The notes under the pieces were generated by a model. That model made no database searches. It worked only from the letters and a program-made list of their open reading frames with translations, and was not told the DNA's origin. A stretch of 64,000 bases of DNA, taken from positions 1 through 64,000 of the forward strand of contig JAKSZP010006712.1 in assembly GCA_022478985.1 (NCBI GenBank). Reading direction: 5' to 3'. The translations under genes were made by a program, and so were the position numbers. The stretch's first letter is position 1. Every line of letters begins with the position of its first letter. Below are positions 45,339-56,166 of the stretch, in pieces. This DNA comes from Massospora cicadina. Taxonomy: Eukaryota > Entomophthoromycota > Entomophthoromycetes > Entomophthorales > Entomophthoraceae.

Positions 45339-45908
45339 TTAATATGTCATAGTTGCTATTTGGCAGAACCACCGCTGGAGTGGATGCCTGAACTGACCCA
45401 AATCATAAAGGCAATATGATATATGCTCCTTCCGACACAGTGTTTGCATCATCACGGTCCTGTATACTACTTGATGGTCCACATCCGGTTTCAAAATAAG
45501 CTTAGCCACCAACCTGGTAGATATTATGTTCACAGGGGCTCCCATGTCTATGATAGTGCGGTTTTTTGTGTTTTGAATGAAAATGTCACAGTAAGTACAT
45601 TCTGAGTAAGAAGAACCATCATTGTTTATTACATGTACGTCCAAGGGCTTTGTGTTACGCAAAAAGGAGGAAATGCCCTTGCTGACCTGTGGATACTCAC
45701 TAGTGATTTTCTCCACCAGAATGGCTACATTAACCCTTACTAAAGAGGTGACATCCATCGAGGGATCTGCGTTGAATGTTCTGGTCAGTTCCAGGATCTG
45801 CCGCGCATATGGTTTCTGCACATCCTGGTGGAATCCTGGGCTTGGGGGAGAATTCCTACTCTCAGAAATGGAAGTGGGGATATCCATTAGAAGCTGTTGG
45901 TATAACAA
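45339..45908 (-). pseudogene. Element G aspartic protease
   Basis: A 189-codon frame with TIIDMGAPVNIISTRLVAKL (catalytic Asp complement codon 45546-45548). The start of the frame is the Gag-protease linker, and the C-terminal half shifts frame. The active site is DMG rather than DTG or DSG. Confidence 0.82.
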
Positions 45909-47130
45909 ATCATCCTATTGAATTCTAAATCCTACCTGAAGAGATGCTTGGGAATCGTTAGGGACAAGTGAATTGGACTTAGTGGAGGTAGAGCGTCCTG
46001 TCTCTACTCTGCTTGAGCTTTTCCCTGCTCAACTTTCTCAGTTGGCATTGCATACACTTGTGGGTTGTTAGGGCAATTACCTGCATAAAGCCCTCTTCAT
46101 CCGCATTGGAAGTGGTATTCATAAAAGGTTCATGAATATAGCTTACAGCGGAAGGGCCAGTTCAGAAATTGACTTATGGTTCCAGGGTCATGGACAAACC
46201 AGTGGAGCGTACATAGGCGAAAAGGGTCTGCCAATTTTTATGAGGGACAAGTACGTTCTAGTGGTTGATAGTTCAGTCGCTGCAGCCCATATCCTGAAGA
46301 GTTTGGTGTGGAGACAGCAGAGATTTTTTGGCTACATTAGGGGCGCTGATAGTGGCAGAGAGTCGACATAAGGTGTTCATGATTTGAATAAGTCCTGCAT
46401 CTCCATCCAAAACGCGAGACATAGCGTTATATAGTTCTTGATATGGTTTGACAGCCGCCATCATTACTATACTAACATCCTCGGCAGAAAAAATATAAGC
46501 TTTGAGTAGTACATGTGCTTCTGCTGAGAAATGTTCCATGAATTTTAACTGTATCTTGTTTTGGTGAAACTTTATAATCAGGAAGTCAGCTTTCCGTTGG
46601 GCCATCTTGGTCACACCCCCAAACAGCTGGAGAACAATCTTTTTAACTTCTTTGTAGGATACTGAGCTATTTGGAAGGTAGCAGGTAACTTGATCAGCGC
46701 AATCCACATCTAAGGCGGACAACAACAGTTTTGCTTTCCTTAATCAAAAGCCCCTTCCACAGCAAATTTGAATCACTTGAAGTAACTATGTAGATTCCCA
46801 TCATTACTAAAGGGAGGAAGTTTTTCAATCTTAACAGCTTCTCCTTGCTCCAAGCTTCTGCTGCAAGAAGCAGGAAAATTGGTTCCTGAGCGACTAAGGA
46901 AACCATTCCTTGTGAACTATCATATGGCTGGCCAGATGGACTCAGATCTGTCAAAGTGGACTTGGAAGAAGTAGTGTCATGCAGGGGGTCCATTGCACCG
47001 CCTGAGGGATATTTGTTAGCTGATCCATAGCTTTCTTCCCCTGAATCACCACTAACTGCACCACTTCCCCCAGCTCTGGCATGCTCCGCAAAATGTTCGT
47101 TAATTAACTGCTCCATTTTAACCATATAGC
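45909..47130 (-). pseudogene. Element G Gag capsid and zinc-knuckle region
   Basis: Capsid frames at 46694-47125 and 46273-46725 (LDVDCADQVTCYLPNSSVSY, KFMEHFSAEAHVLLKAYIF). The knuckle region near 46075-46125 reads HFQCG-x-RGLYAGNCPNN, with the first Cys and the His changed. It closely resembles E Gag at 49440-49600 and 56166-56360. Confidence 0.8.
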
Positions 47131-47794
47131 ATCTACACTGTCCATCCTGGAATTCCTGATGCAGTGTCTTGTATTGATTCTACAATTCCCAACGGAATTA
47201 CCACTCAACGTTCAGTTGTTGCTCCACTGCTTGTAGTCATGAGAGGACTTCTTCAATTATGTTAAGCATAAGTGCATACTGCCATCTAGCTGTTACCCAC
47301 TTGATGATTAGCATTGTTTATTTGATTAAGGAGGGCGGCTTGTTCCCATACCAATTCCTCATTGGCCCATAAAAGGGTATCAAGCCATCCTTGAATGTCC
47401 GCATACTCCCTTGTCTCACCACTTGGAAGAGGAAAAGCTCGACTGTGCTCCGCCTAGCTAATAACTTCCAGTTTGGTAACCCAATGGACTATCTGGAGGT
47501 ATTTGGGAGACGTTGACCAGATGATAAGCATGTTATTTGTCATTTTCTGACTTCTCCATTCAATACAAAGTTGGGTTAATTCAGCTGATATGGAACTGAC
47601 TTGATACACCACTTTTTGTTACATCAGTGTTATTTTTTTCTTAATCTGAGCAATCATGGCTTCGAGAACTTCTGCCTATTCCACTAGATCTGTCATGAAG
47701 TGCTCATAATTGCTTACCAACGTTGTTACGTCCTAAATCTATTCCGCTGATAGGTCATGTCAATTTTACAGTTCTCTTATTACCTGGGGTAACT

Positions 47795-48430
47795 CTAGAT
47801 TTTCCTGTGGTAGCAAAATGTCCAATCAACGGCGGACGTCCCCAAAATGAAGGTCCATCTGCTCCAGCGCCCCCTGCACTTATGAAAATATTGATTGAGG
47901 CAAATGAGCAGGAGGCGGGTATCATTTTGCTGTGCTTGAGCAAGCCATAATACATCTCTAATCTCTATATTGTGGCGAGCCAGCACAAGCAGTAGCTGGC
48001 GAATAGATGGCTGCACATAGGTGACAAGATACTCCTCGATTCCATGAGTACCAAGGTGACGAGCCAACCCCATCATAGTTGCATCCAGATAGGACATGTA
48101 CAGAGCGTAGCAACTTTCTTGGCTCTTTGGCTATAAAACAAACTCAAGGCATACTCCCCCACCTCATCCTCATATAATTGATACCCACATAACAGCCACT
48201 CCATAATATCCCGCAGCTGCTGAGGGGTCACATTAATGGAGCATCCTTGCTGCTCAGCTGTCAGCCCAGGGCCATTTCCTAATTGCATATTGATCATAAC
48301 CTTAACGTTACCCGGTTTGGTTATAATAAATAACACTGGTTTGTTGTTAGTTACCTCTCGTGATTCTTTGACATAATGCATGAAGAATCCAATCAAATTT
48401 TGCCATAATGAATGCGGGATCATCATCATA
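47795..48430 (-). pseudogene. Element G N-terminal Gag domain or separate ORF
   Basis: Two overlapping frames, 48073-48429 and 47795-48097, encode about 200 residues ahead of the capsid: FIITKPGNVKVMINMQLGNG, TPQQLRDIMEWLLCGYQLYE, MGLARHLGTHGIEEYLVTYV. The family is unknown to me. Elements A, C and D have Gag N-terminal regions of similar size. Confidence 0.55.
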
Positions 48431-48463
48431 TCCTAGTTGAAGTACTACAGTTGACCAGTGGCC

Positions 48464-48480
48464 CCCTGTAGTGAGCTCCA
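48464..48480 (-). other. Element G primer-binding site
   Basis: TGGAGCTCACTACAGGG on the minus strand next to the 5' LTR. One base differs from the A and E sites. Confidence 0.78.
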
Positions 48481-48481
48481 T

Positions 48482-48960
48482 TGTTGTTTCTCAGCATATA
48501 GGTTTGATTCCGCCAAGTCAGTTTGCATAGGCTAAAAGCCACTGAGCAACTAAATTGGACAATATGAAGATCTTTGACTTTTAATAAAACTCAATAAACT
48601 ATTATATGGAGCAATCGCCCCTTATTTTGACCTTTATTAACTTTTATACTAATTGCAGACTTGTCTGCAATCACCTAATCCCCGGGAAAAGACCTCCTCT
48701 TCAATACTCCATATGACTCTTTATATCTTGATTCCCCAGCCAGATGCATCCTTGGCTTGGTAGTCATCTATTCGTCTTCTCTTTTCTAGAAGCTCTCATT
48801 TATATCAAATATCGGCATAATTCCCTTGATTTGCTGAACAATCAACATTTCAAAAATTATTATTCATATACCTTCCCTGACAATCTTGAGATTCGTCTCA
48901 ATTCATACTCTGATCCTCTTTATAGGTATCATATCATCCAGTCATATTAACTTCCTGACA
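48482..48960 (-). repeat. Element G 5' LTR
   Basis: TGTTGTTTCTCAG...CCTGACA, near-identical to 41616-42096. Confidence 0.92.
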
Positions 48961-48965
48961 ATAGG

Positions 48966-49604
48966 CAACTTAGTAGTCACTTGGATGATGTTACTGAATG
49001 ACTGCAGTGCGCAGAGCAAAAGTTGGATGGTACCTCCCAGTCACCTCATTGTAAGGGGGTGAGCGACAAAGGGCTGCTTGGGGAGAGGCGTGTTATGGAG
49101 AATAGGACACTGGCATGAGCTACTATACTCAGAAGTAAAGCTCTGGAGATGGTTATGTATAAAAGAGCCAATTCCCCCAAGTGATGGCTTTACTTTCCAT
49201 CAAAAAGGCCAATGCTACCTCTGAATCAGTGGACAAGAATCCTGCCGCTGGAACAGCTCCTTATTGAGATACTGCTTATGGGTCTTAAGCCATTCCTCAG
49301 TATGCCCCAAAAAATTGTGGTTATGAGTGGGAGGAGAGATTTGTATTGATAAGCTTCCTCCAATTGATCACAATGGGAATAATCACAGCTTCTTCAGACG
49401 TTTTAGGTTCTTGGTGGAAGGAGCCTCAGATTGGCGTAAATCTAAACTGTTAGTATCCTCCTTGGATGTTGGTAGTGCTGACCAAGTCACCTACTACCTC
49501 CCAAGCAGTTCTGTTACATACCAAAAAGTGAATTATACTGTGCTGTGGTTGTTCATTGGTACCGCAAAGATGTTACAGTGGAAGGCTAAATTTTTGACTA
49601 TTTG
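48966..49604 (+). pseudogene. Element E Gag, middle part
   Basis: Continuation of E gag after the G insertion. The capsid stretch 49340-49600 (SFFRRFRFLVEGASDWRKSK, SSLDVGSADQVTYYLPSSSV) closely resembles G Gag. The frame is cut by the F insertion at 49605. Confidence 0.8.
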
Positions 49605-50421
49605 TGTCACAGCTAGTGACATATTTCCTAGAATTAACCGCCCTTCTAAAGCCAAGTCCAACAAGCCCTTGGGGCAGAGACCAGAACCCCCTAAGGGTCA
49701 TTAATGACCTATCTAAGGTCATTGACAAAAAATGGGGTTTGGATTTTCCAGCCAGGGCTGAGGAAAACGGCTTATTTGAGGCAAAAGCCCAGGCGGGAAT
49801 CGAACTTAACACCCAGAAAATCACAAGATATGATGTTACAAAATCTGTCCAAATTCGAAAAATTTTGATTTTGTTGAAAAATAACGAATTTGTAGCTCAT
49901 ATCAGATTCAAACAACCACAGGATTCTTCATAAAGCAACCCCTATAAATTAAGTCCCATGATGAGAAAGGCTTTGCTTTTCTCAGATATTCGTATCACCC
50001 TAATAAAGTCTAGGAATTTTTAGGCCAATTTCCTGTATAATTTTTGTTTTCTTGAACAAAAAATATACTTCTCCAAAGATCTGTGTTGGCTGGAGTTCGC
50101 TTTCCGCTCTGTTTTGCACCCCCTGCTGTACGTGAGCCCTCCACCCACTCTGCCACCTACTCTGACAGCTCCGCCACTTCCCCCTCCTATTTTTCTAGCC
50201 TTTGCCTTGGATCTTATGCCACCCTTCCCAGCTCCCAGGGCCTCTTGTCCCTGATGGTTGTGGCCAGTTTGGTATGCGTTTTACTCCAAAGATTTATATG
50301 GAAACACAATACTGACCGATTAGGATGTTTCTTCGTTTTGTTGGGTCACTTGGCCTTGTTGTATCACCTTTGGCCTGTGTCTTTCCCTCCAGCGACCTCC
50401 TGCGCTCCAGATTCCCTGAAT
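49605..50421 (+). repeat. Element F 5' LTR
   Basis: TGTCACAGCTAGTGACATA...TTCCCTGAAT, matching 55350-56161. Reading frames inside it (for example 50083-50451) recur in the other LTR and are not treated as genes. Confidence 0.93.
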
Positions 50422-50447
50422 TTATCTAAGAAAATCCTGAATTTTTT

Positions 50448-51460
50448 GTGAGTTTCTTCTACTGTTGGGTGGCTAGATTTAGTCCAATACTCTCAGAGTT
50501 GTCACCCGTTGAGGAGGTCCACTGGGCTGGTACTTTTATATCCTTTCTGAACTTGGTTGTTACCTTCCTCAAAGGGTGTGCTGAGGGTGTTGCGCGGCTC
50601 CCCTCACTCAAGACGCTCATAAAGTGTGCAATACCTGCCACTACTGGTCTCACTCTCCACGTTTCACGCGATTCCAAATCTAAAAATGAAATCTTCAACA
50701 CGTTGTACAGCCTTAGGGACCGCCAGAAGTCTCAAGGAAAGGACTTAGCTGACGTCCTCCTCCTTCAGCTGCTGTTCTGTGAGATTTCAGAGGGAGCTCG
50801 CCAATGGTTACTATCCACGGGTGAGAATAAATGATCCCTCCTGGAATCTCTCACAGTGTTGGAAACCTTTGTCAAGCCATGCAAGTATCCCCCTGCTATC
50901 TTTGAGGACTATAACTCCTTTGAATACTTGTCCCAAGGAGACCTCACTACAGCTCAATACTTGCGCCTGCTTCAAAAGCGATCATCAAGGTTAGAATCTC
51001 TTAAACAGTTGAATATGGCCCTTCTCCGCAAGTCACAAGATTATACTGGTGCTTCCCTTGGCGTATGGGATAACCCTCCTCCCTCCTTATCTGGGACATG
51101 CTCCATCCTTGAATCCCTGTTGTCTATCAGCCTCTGTGACACCAAGCCTAGTTGTACCGCTGAACTTAAGATCCTAGAACTTGACGACTCCATCACTGTG
51201 GGGCATCAACATGTTTCCAATCCAGTGGTGACATATCCAGCTGAGACGCTGTCCGTTATGGACACTACCTTTTCTAGAATGCCCTACTTCTGTGCTCTCC
51301 CAGTACCGCTTGGAACCAGCAGTGAGCTCACTGGAAGGTGATACTGAAACCTCCATCATAGGTGAGGGTCCCCTCACTACTGGCCCTGCACCGCCGCGCT
51401 CCACGGAGTACCCCCTCACTTTTGTCCTCAAAAGTAGAGGGGGTTAGGTACTGACCTGCC
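50448..51460 (+). pseudogene. Element F Gag (frameshifted)
   Basis: Frame 50448-50834 (VHWAGTFISFLNLVVTFLKG, LLQLLFCEISEGARQWLLST) continues in another frame at 50856-51341 (FVKPCKYPPAIFEDYNSFEY, TAQYLRLLQKRSSRLESL). The order and the motif of loss of frame near 50830 indicate a single capsid-type protein. No zinc knuckle is seen. Confidence 0.72.
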
Positions 51461-52245
51461 GTTGCCATTTTGGAACCTATGCCTTCTGTCCAACCTGTCA
51501 TCCAAGTTAAACCAGTTGAACAACTCTTTACTATCACTCCAGAGTCACCTCTTGTGGCGGACTCCATCCAGAAAAGAGTAGAGATCCATGAGAGGATGAT
51601 TGAAGAAGAGATAGCCGTGGCTGACCCCACCAAAAGCTTGTCTGTCCTGACTGGTGTAGTCTCATGTAATAAAGACCTTCCTCCGCCTAACATAGAGTAT
51701 TAAGCTACCACACACCATTTAAGTCCCGTAGAAAACTTATGGCAATGTGAAGTCATATGGGAAAATTTTTTAGGGGATACTCCACATTATACGCCGCCCT
51801 CTGGGCTTGGAGCCATCCTGTCATCCCTTGACTCTGAGGTAAATAAACCCTCCTCTCCTTACTTCTTGTTCATGGCTAATTTTTCTTCTGCAGGGAAGAG
51901 CTTCAAGCACTCGCTTTGGTGGACACTGGTGCAACTGAAAAATTCATCTGCCAAGAGTTGGCAGAGGCCCTGGAGCTACCCCTGGGAGTTGGTTAGTTTG
52001 TGAAGGGTGGTGCATCTCTAACCATTCCAAGTTAATGTGTGTTAAAACCTGTTCCTTTCATTGCAGGTGATGGTTACTTTGTTGAGAGCTTCTACTCGAT
52101 AAAGAACCTCCTATACCCTGTTATTTTAGGGGTTGGCTGGTGGCGCTGATTTGACATCGCCACTAACCTCCTGGACTCTACCATGCATGCACAATTTCCT
52201 GGTGAAGTCACGGTTGCCATCCCTTGATTAGATGAGAGCGCCACG
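51461..52245 (+). pseudogene. Element F protease region
   Basis: A charged linker (51470-51703) precedes ALALVDTGATEKFICQELAE (about 51908-51970) with the intact active-site triplet DTG (Asp codon 51922-51924). The second half (LYPVILGVGWWR, about 52110-52145) corresponds to the conserved ILG-x-x-W of chromovirus proteases. Stops interrupt the frame. Confidence 0.78.
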
Positions 52246-53700
52246 GTGCTTCCCAGAAGGTGGGGCCCTTCTACTAAGGTGGGCCTAGCCTCTATTCAAC
52301 CTACTGACGCCCTGACCCCAACATTTACTCTTCCAGAATGCATCCCTGGATATGCTGATCTATTTGATCCCGCAAAGGCACGCCCACTCCCTGAGCACAC
52401 CAAGTTTAACTTTGAGTTTACTTTGACCGTGGATCTCGTCAAGATATCCTCTCCAATTTTACCCCTTGTCCCTGAGGGAGGAGGCTGCCTTGGATGCTTG
52501 GGTAGACGACATAATTTCTAAGGGTCAAATCTTTAAGATTCTCACCTGTGTGCTCCCCCTCATGTTTGTAGAGAAGTCTGATGGCTCACTTCGTCACTGC
52601 GTTGATTATGGCAATCTGAACAACGTAACAGTGCTTGACCCCCATCCGCTCCCTCTGGAGCAACAGATTTCCCGCTACATGGAGAAGGTTAGGGTGTTCA
52701 GCAAGATTGACTGTCTCAACGCTTTCAACCAGATCCGCATTAAAGAAGGCCAGTAGTTGTTGACCGCTTTTCGCACTGAGAAAGGTATCTACCAGTTCAG
52801 GGCTATGCCGTTTGGTTTGAAGAACGCTCCCTCCTGCTTTCAGAGGCTCATAGATGCTGTCTTGGGAGACCTCATGGGTACTTGTGCGATTGCATACATG
52901 GACGACATACTGGTTTTTTCCACAGATGCAGAATCTCATGCCCTCCACCTTGTGTCTGTCATGGATAGACTTTCACAGGCAAACCATACAATTAAGGCTA
53001 GCAAGTGTGAGTTCTTCCAACCCAAGGTCGAGTTCTTAGGAAACATTATCTTCTCCCATGATCACATGATTGCCCCAGATAAGGAAGCAGCTATCCACGA
53101 TTGGGTTCCCTTATCTCTCATGGAGTTACGCAGCTTCCTTGGGACATGTAATTACCTCAAGAAGTTCACTCCCCAGCTCTCAGAAGTTGCTGCCACTCTC
53201 TACACCGCTTCAGGGAAGAGGATTTTTAGTTGTACCAATGAATGTAACGCTGCATTCCACGCCATCAAGTCCATACTATTGTCCAGCCTGGTGTTAGTAC
53301 ATGCAGACCCCAGCCGCCCTTTTACTGTCGCTACTGATTTTTTCAACTTTGCGGTGGGAGCTGCTCTGCTACAAGAGGGGAGGATGGAGTGGAACGGTCT
53401 GTCGCTTACTTTTATAAGAAAATGACCCTGGCGCAGCTCAACTACGCAATATATGATAAGGAACTACTTGCAGTTGTTGAGGCAGTACAACACTGACGTC
53501 ACCATTTGCATGAGTCTAAGTGGCCATTTACTGTCCGTACTGACCACAAGGCATTGCTGTAATACCGCGCCCCCAGAAGCTATTCCCTCGCCAGTCCTGG
53601 TGATTAGAAATTCTGTCAGTGTTTGACTTCAAATATGACTTTATTAAGGGCACCCAGAACATGTTACCTGATGCTCTGTCCCATAACCCTCCCTAGCACC
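52246..53700 (+). pseudogene. Element F reverse transcriptase and RNase H
   Basis: Frames 52466-52756 and 52757-53425 are the same frame split by one TAG. Together they show VEKSDGSLRHCVDYGNLNNV, PFGLKNAPSCFQRLIDAVLG, the intact catalytic box YMDD (52900-52911) and the RT connection. RNase H follows: VATDFFNFAVGAAL in frame, then after a frameshift near 53395 YDKELLAVVEAV and VRTDHKALL. It is the best preserved RT in the window. Confidence 0.9.
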
Positions 53701-53734
53701 TGACCCAGCACTAGTTGACACCCACAATACCCAG

Positions 53735-55060
53735 GTGTTGATTAAGCCGGAACAGATGAAGGAGAGCCCACTGTCTAACCCCCTCTCTGCTTATGATGGA
53801 ACTTTGGAAAGTGACGCTGACACCCCTTCCTGTGTTAGGTTGTCCCAACCTCTGTCAGCTGACTATGATAAGATAAAGCAGGCCTGCCACAAAAATGGCG
53901 TATCCCTGGACAAAGGCTACCAGTTGATGGATGGGGTCATCCTCCATCAGGGCAAGTGGTGGGTACCTCCTGGACCCCTGCATGAGGAAGTGATCCGTGA
54001 AGCTCATGACCCTCCACTGCTGGCCACCCTGGCAAGGACAAGACGCTTGAGTTTGTCCGCCGCTCCTACAGTTGGAAAGGTATTGCCACTGATGTGGCAA
54101 AATTCACAAAGTCCTTATTGACGTGCAACAGGTCAAAGCCAAGCTGCCTGAAGAGTGCTGGATTGCTTGTTCCCCCCAAGCTGCTGAGGGCCCTTGGACA
54201 TCAGTGTCTGTTGATTTTATTGTGGAACTTCCCTTGTCCCAGGGTTATGATGCAGTAATGGTTGTGGTGGACCGTTTCACAAAGATGGCCACTTCATACC
54301 CTGCAACACCACCATTACTTCAACTGAGACAGCACGCCTCTTTGTAGATGACATCTTTTGCTTACATGGTCTCCCCCAAGGAGATAATCAGTGATCGGGG
54401 CCCACAATTCGCCACTCAGTTCTGGGAAGCCCTGATTTCCATCCTCAGCATCCGCCCCTGCCACTCCACAGCCTTCCACCCCCAGACAGATGAACAGACG
54501 GAGAGGGTGAACCAAGGCTTGGAGCAACTCTTGCGTAGTTATTCCAATGCTGAACAGAACTATTGGTCTTCTCACCTCCCACTGGCGCAATTCGCTCATA
54601 ATAATCTTACTCATGCCTCTACAAGCACTTCCCCCTACTTTGAAAATTATGGTTACAACACCAGTTTCAACCTAAGCCCGCGGATTGAGTCCACCGTAGT
54701 TGCTGCCAATGAGCGCGCTAAAGAGATCAAGAATATACATCAGGCAGTGAAGGACCATCTCGTGATGCTGAGAGGATTTAAAAATCATATGTTAATTGAA
54801 AGTGCCATGAAGGACCTGAGTATAAGCCTGGTGACTTGGTCATGGTCAACGCCAAGAATCTCCACCTGAAGCAAGCCTTCCACAAGTTAAGTCCCAAGCG
54901 CGTTGGACACTTCAAGATCCTCAAGAAAGTTGGCTCATCAGCTTACCAGGTTGACTTACCCCCTCAATCAAAGTGTTCAGCACTTTACATGAATGCCTCC
55001 TGACCCCCTTCAATGATCCCATGCCACCTCTCCCAGATCTCCTGATAGTGGATGGTGAAC
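53735..55060 (+). pseudogene. Element F integrase
   Basis: The zinc-binding region is at 53980-54130 (REAHDPPLL, then a CNRSK Cys). Core: WTSVSVDFIVELPLSQGYDA (first Asp), IISDRGPQFATQFWEAL (second Asp) and TDEQTERVNQGLEQLL (Glu) give an intact D-D-E set, with one frameshift near 54345. The C-terminal beta-rich region (VNAKNLHLKQ...KVGSSAYQVDLPP, 54845-54965) leads to the chromodomain. Confidence 0.87.
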
Positions 55061-55240
55061 CCCAATATGAAATTGATGTCGTTCTTGCTTCTCGCCTATC
55101 CCAACGCCGCCTGCAATACTTGGTGTCCTGAAAAGGATATGATGAAACAGAGAACAGCTAGGTATCTTATCAGGACATGACTAATGCTCAGGACCTAATT
55201 CATGACTTCCACTCTAGATCCCCAGATGCTGCAGGACCTG
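55060..55240 (+). pseudogene. Element F integrase C-terminal chromodomain
   Basis: PQYEIDVVLASRLSQRRLQY, then LVS-stop-KGYDETENS-stop-VSY and DLIHDFHSRSP match the chromodomain layout (Y-x-V/I-E-x-I-L, LQYLVKWKGY, TWEP, LI-x-x-F). Both stops replace conserved Trp codons (TGA at 55129-55131; TAG at 55162-55164). In chromoviruses this module steers integration towards marked chromatin. The frame runs on into the 3' LTR. Confidence 0.85.
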
Positions 55241-55349
55241 CCACCCAAGCCTCTTTAGCTGCCATGAAGCTATCCACTCTCTACAAAAACTTTGCCTTGG
55301 TCAATGTCCCCTCAGGTGGTGTAGAGTCCCGTCCAAGAGTGGAGGGTGA

Positions 55350-56161
55350 TGTGACAGCTAGTGACATATTTCCTGGGATTAACCGCCCTTCTAAAGCCAA
55401 TTTCAACAAGACCTTGGGGCAGAGACCAGAACCCCTAAGGGTCATTAATGACCTATCTAAGGTTATTAACAAAAATGGGTTTTGGCTTTGCCAGCCAGGG
55501 CTGAAGAAAACGGTTTATTTGGGGCAAAAGCCCAGGCGGGAATCGAACTTAACACCCAGAAAATCACAAGATATGATGTTACACAATCTGTCCAAATTCG
55601 AAAAATTTTGATTTTGTTGAAAAATAACGAATTTGTAGCTCATATCAGATTCAAACAACCACAGGATTCTTCATAAAGCAACCCCCTATAAATTAAGTCC
55701 CATGATGAGAAAGGCTTTGCTTTTCTCAGATATTCGTATCACCCTAATAAAGTCTAGGAATTTTTAGGCCAATTTCCTGTATAATTTTTGTTTTCTTGAA
55801 CAAAAAATATACTTCTCCAAAGATCTGTGTTGGCTGGAGTTCGTTTTCCGCTCTGGTTTGCACCCCCTGCTGTACGTGAGCCCTCCGCCCACTCTGCCAC
55901 CTACTCCGCCAGCTCCGCCACTTCCTCCTCCTATTTTTCTGGCCTTTGCCTTGGATCTTACGCCACCCTTTCCAGCTCCCAGATCCTCTTGTCCCTGATG
56001 GTTGTGGCCAGTTTGGTGTGCATTTTGCTCCAAAGATTTATATGGAAACACACTACTGTCTAGGACGTCTCTTCGTTTTGTTGGGTCACTTGGCCTTGTT
56101 GTATCACCTTTGGCCTGTGTCTTTTCCTCCAGCGACCTCCTGCGCTCCAGTTTCCCTGACA
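55350..56161 (+). repeat. Element F 3' LTR
   Basis: TGTGACAGCTAGTG...TTCCCTGACA, preceded by the purine-rich AAGAGTGGAGGGTGA. Near-identical to 49605-50421. Confidence 0.93.
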
Positions 56162-56166
56162 ATTGG

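Larger units (their letters stand above)
41616..48960 (-). mobile_element. Element G: Ty3/gypsy retrotransposon nested in E gag
   Basis: LTRs of about 480 bp bracket minus-strand Gag, protease, dUTPase-like domain, RT, RNase H and integrase. Target copies ATAGG (41611-41615 and 48961-48965) are identical. Gag frames are fairly long and integrase keeps D-D-E residues, but stops occur throughout pol. Integrase C-terminus and Gag closely resemble those of E. Confidence 0.92.
49605..56161 (+). mobile_element. Element F: chromovirus (Ty3/gypsy with chromodomain) nested in E gag
   Basis: LTRs of 817 and 812 bp with visibly high similarity bracket plus-strand gag and pol. Target copies ATTTG (49600-49604) and ATTGG (56162-56166) flank it. 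Pol ends in a chromodomain after integrase, placing F among chromoviruses, unlike the other elements here. No tRNA-type primer-binding site follows the 5' LTR. It is the least decayed copy, but has several stops and frameshifts. Confidence 0.93.

Noticed and set aside
49796..49806. tRNA-like B-box (GTTCGATTCCC on the minus strand) in the F LTRs, also near 55538
   Set aside because: The flanking bases do not form a T-stem and no acceptor or D-arm is present. It is probably chance sequence within the LTR.
50083..50451. 122-codon ORF in the left F LTR and its counterpart at 55827-56063
   Set aside because: Both lie wholly inside the direct repeats, differ in frame ending and have no recognisable motif. 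They are treated as chance frames of the LTR.
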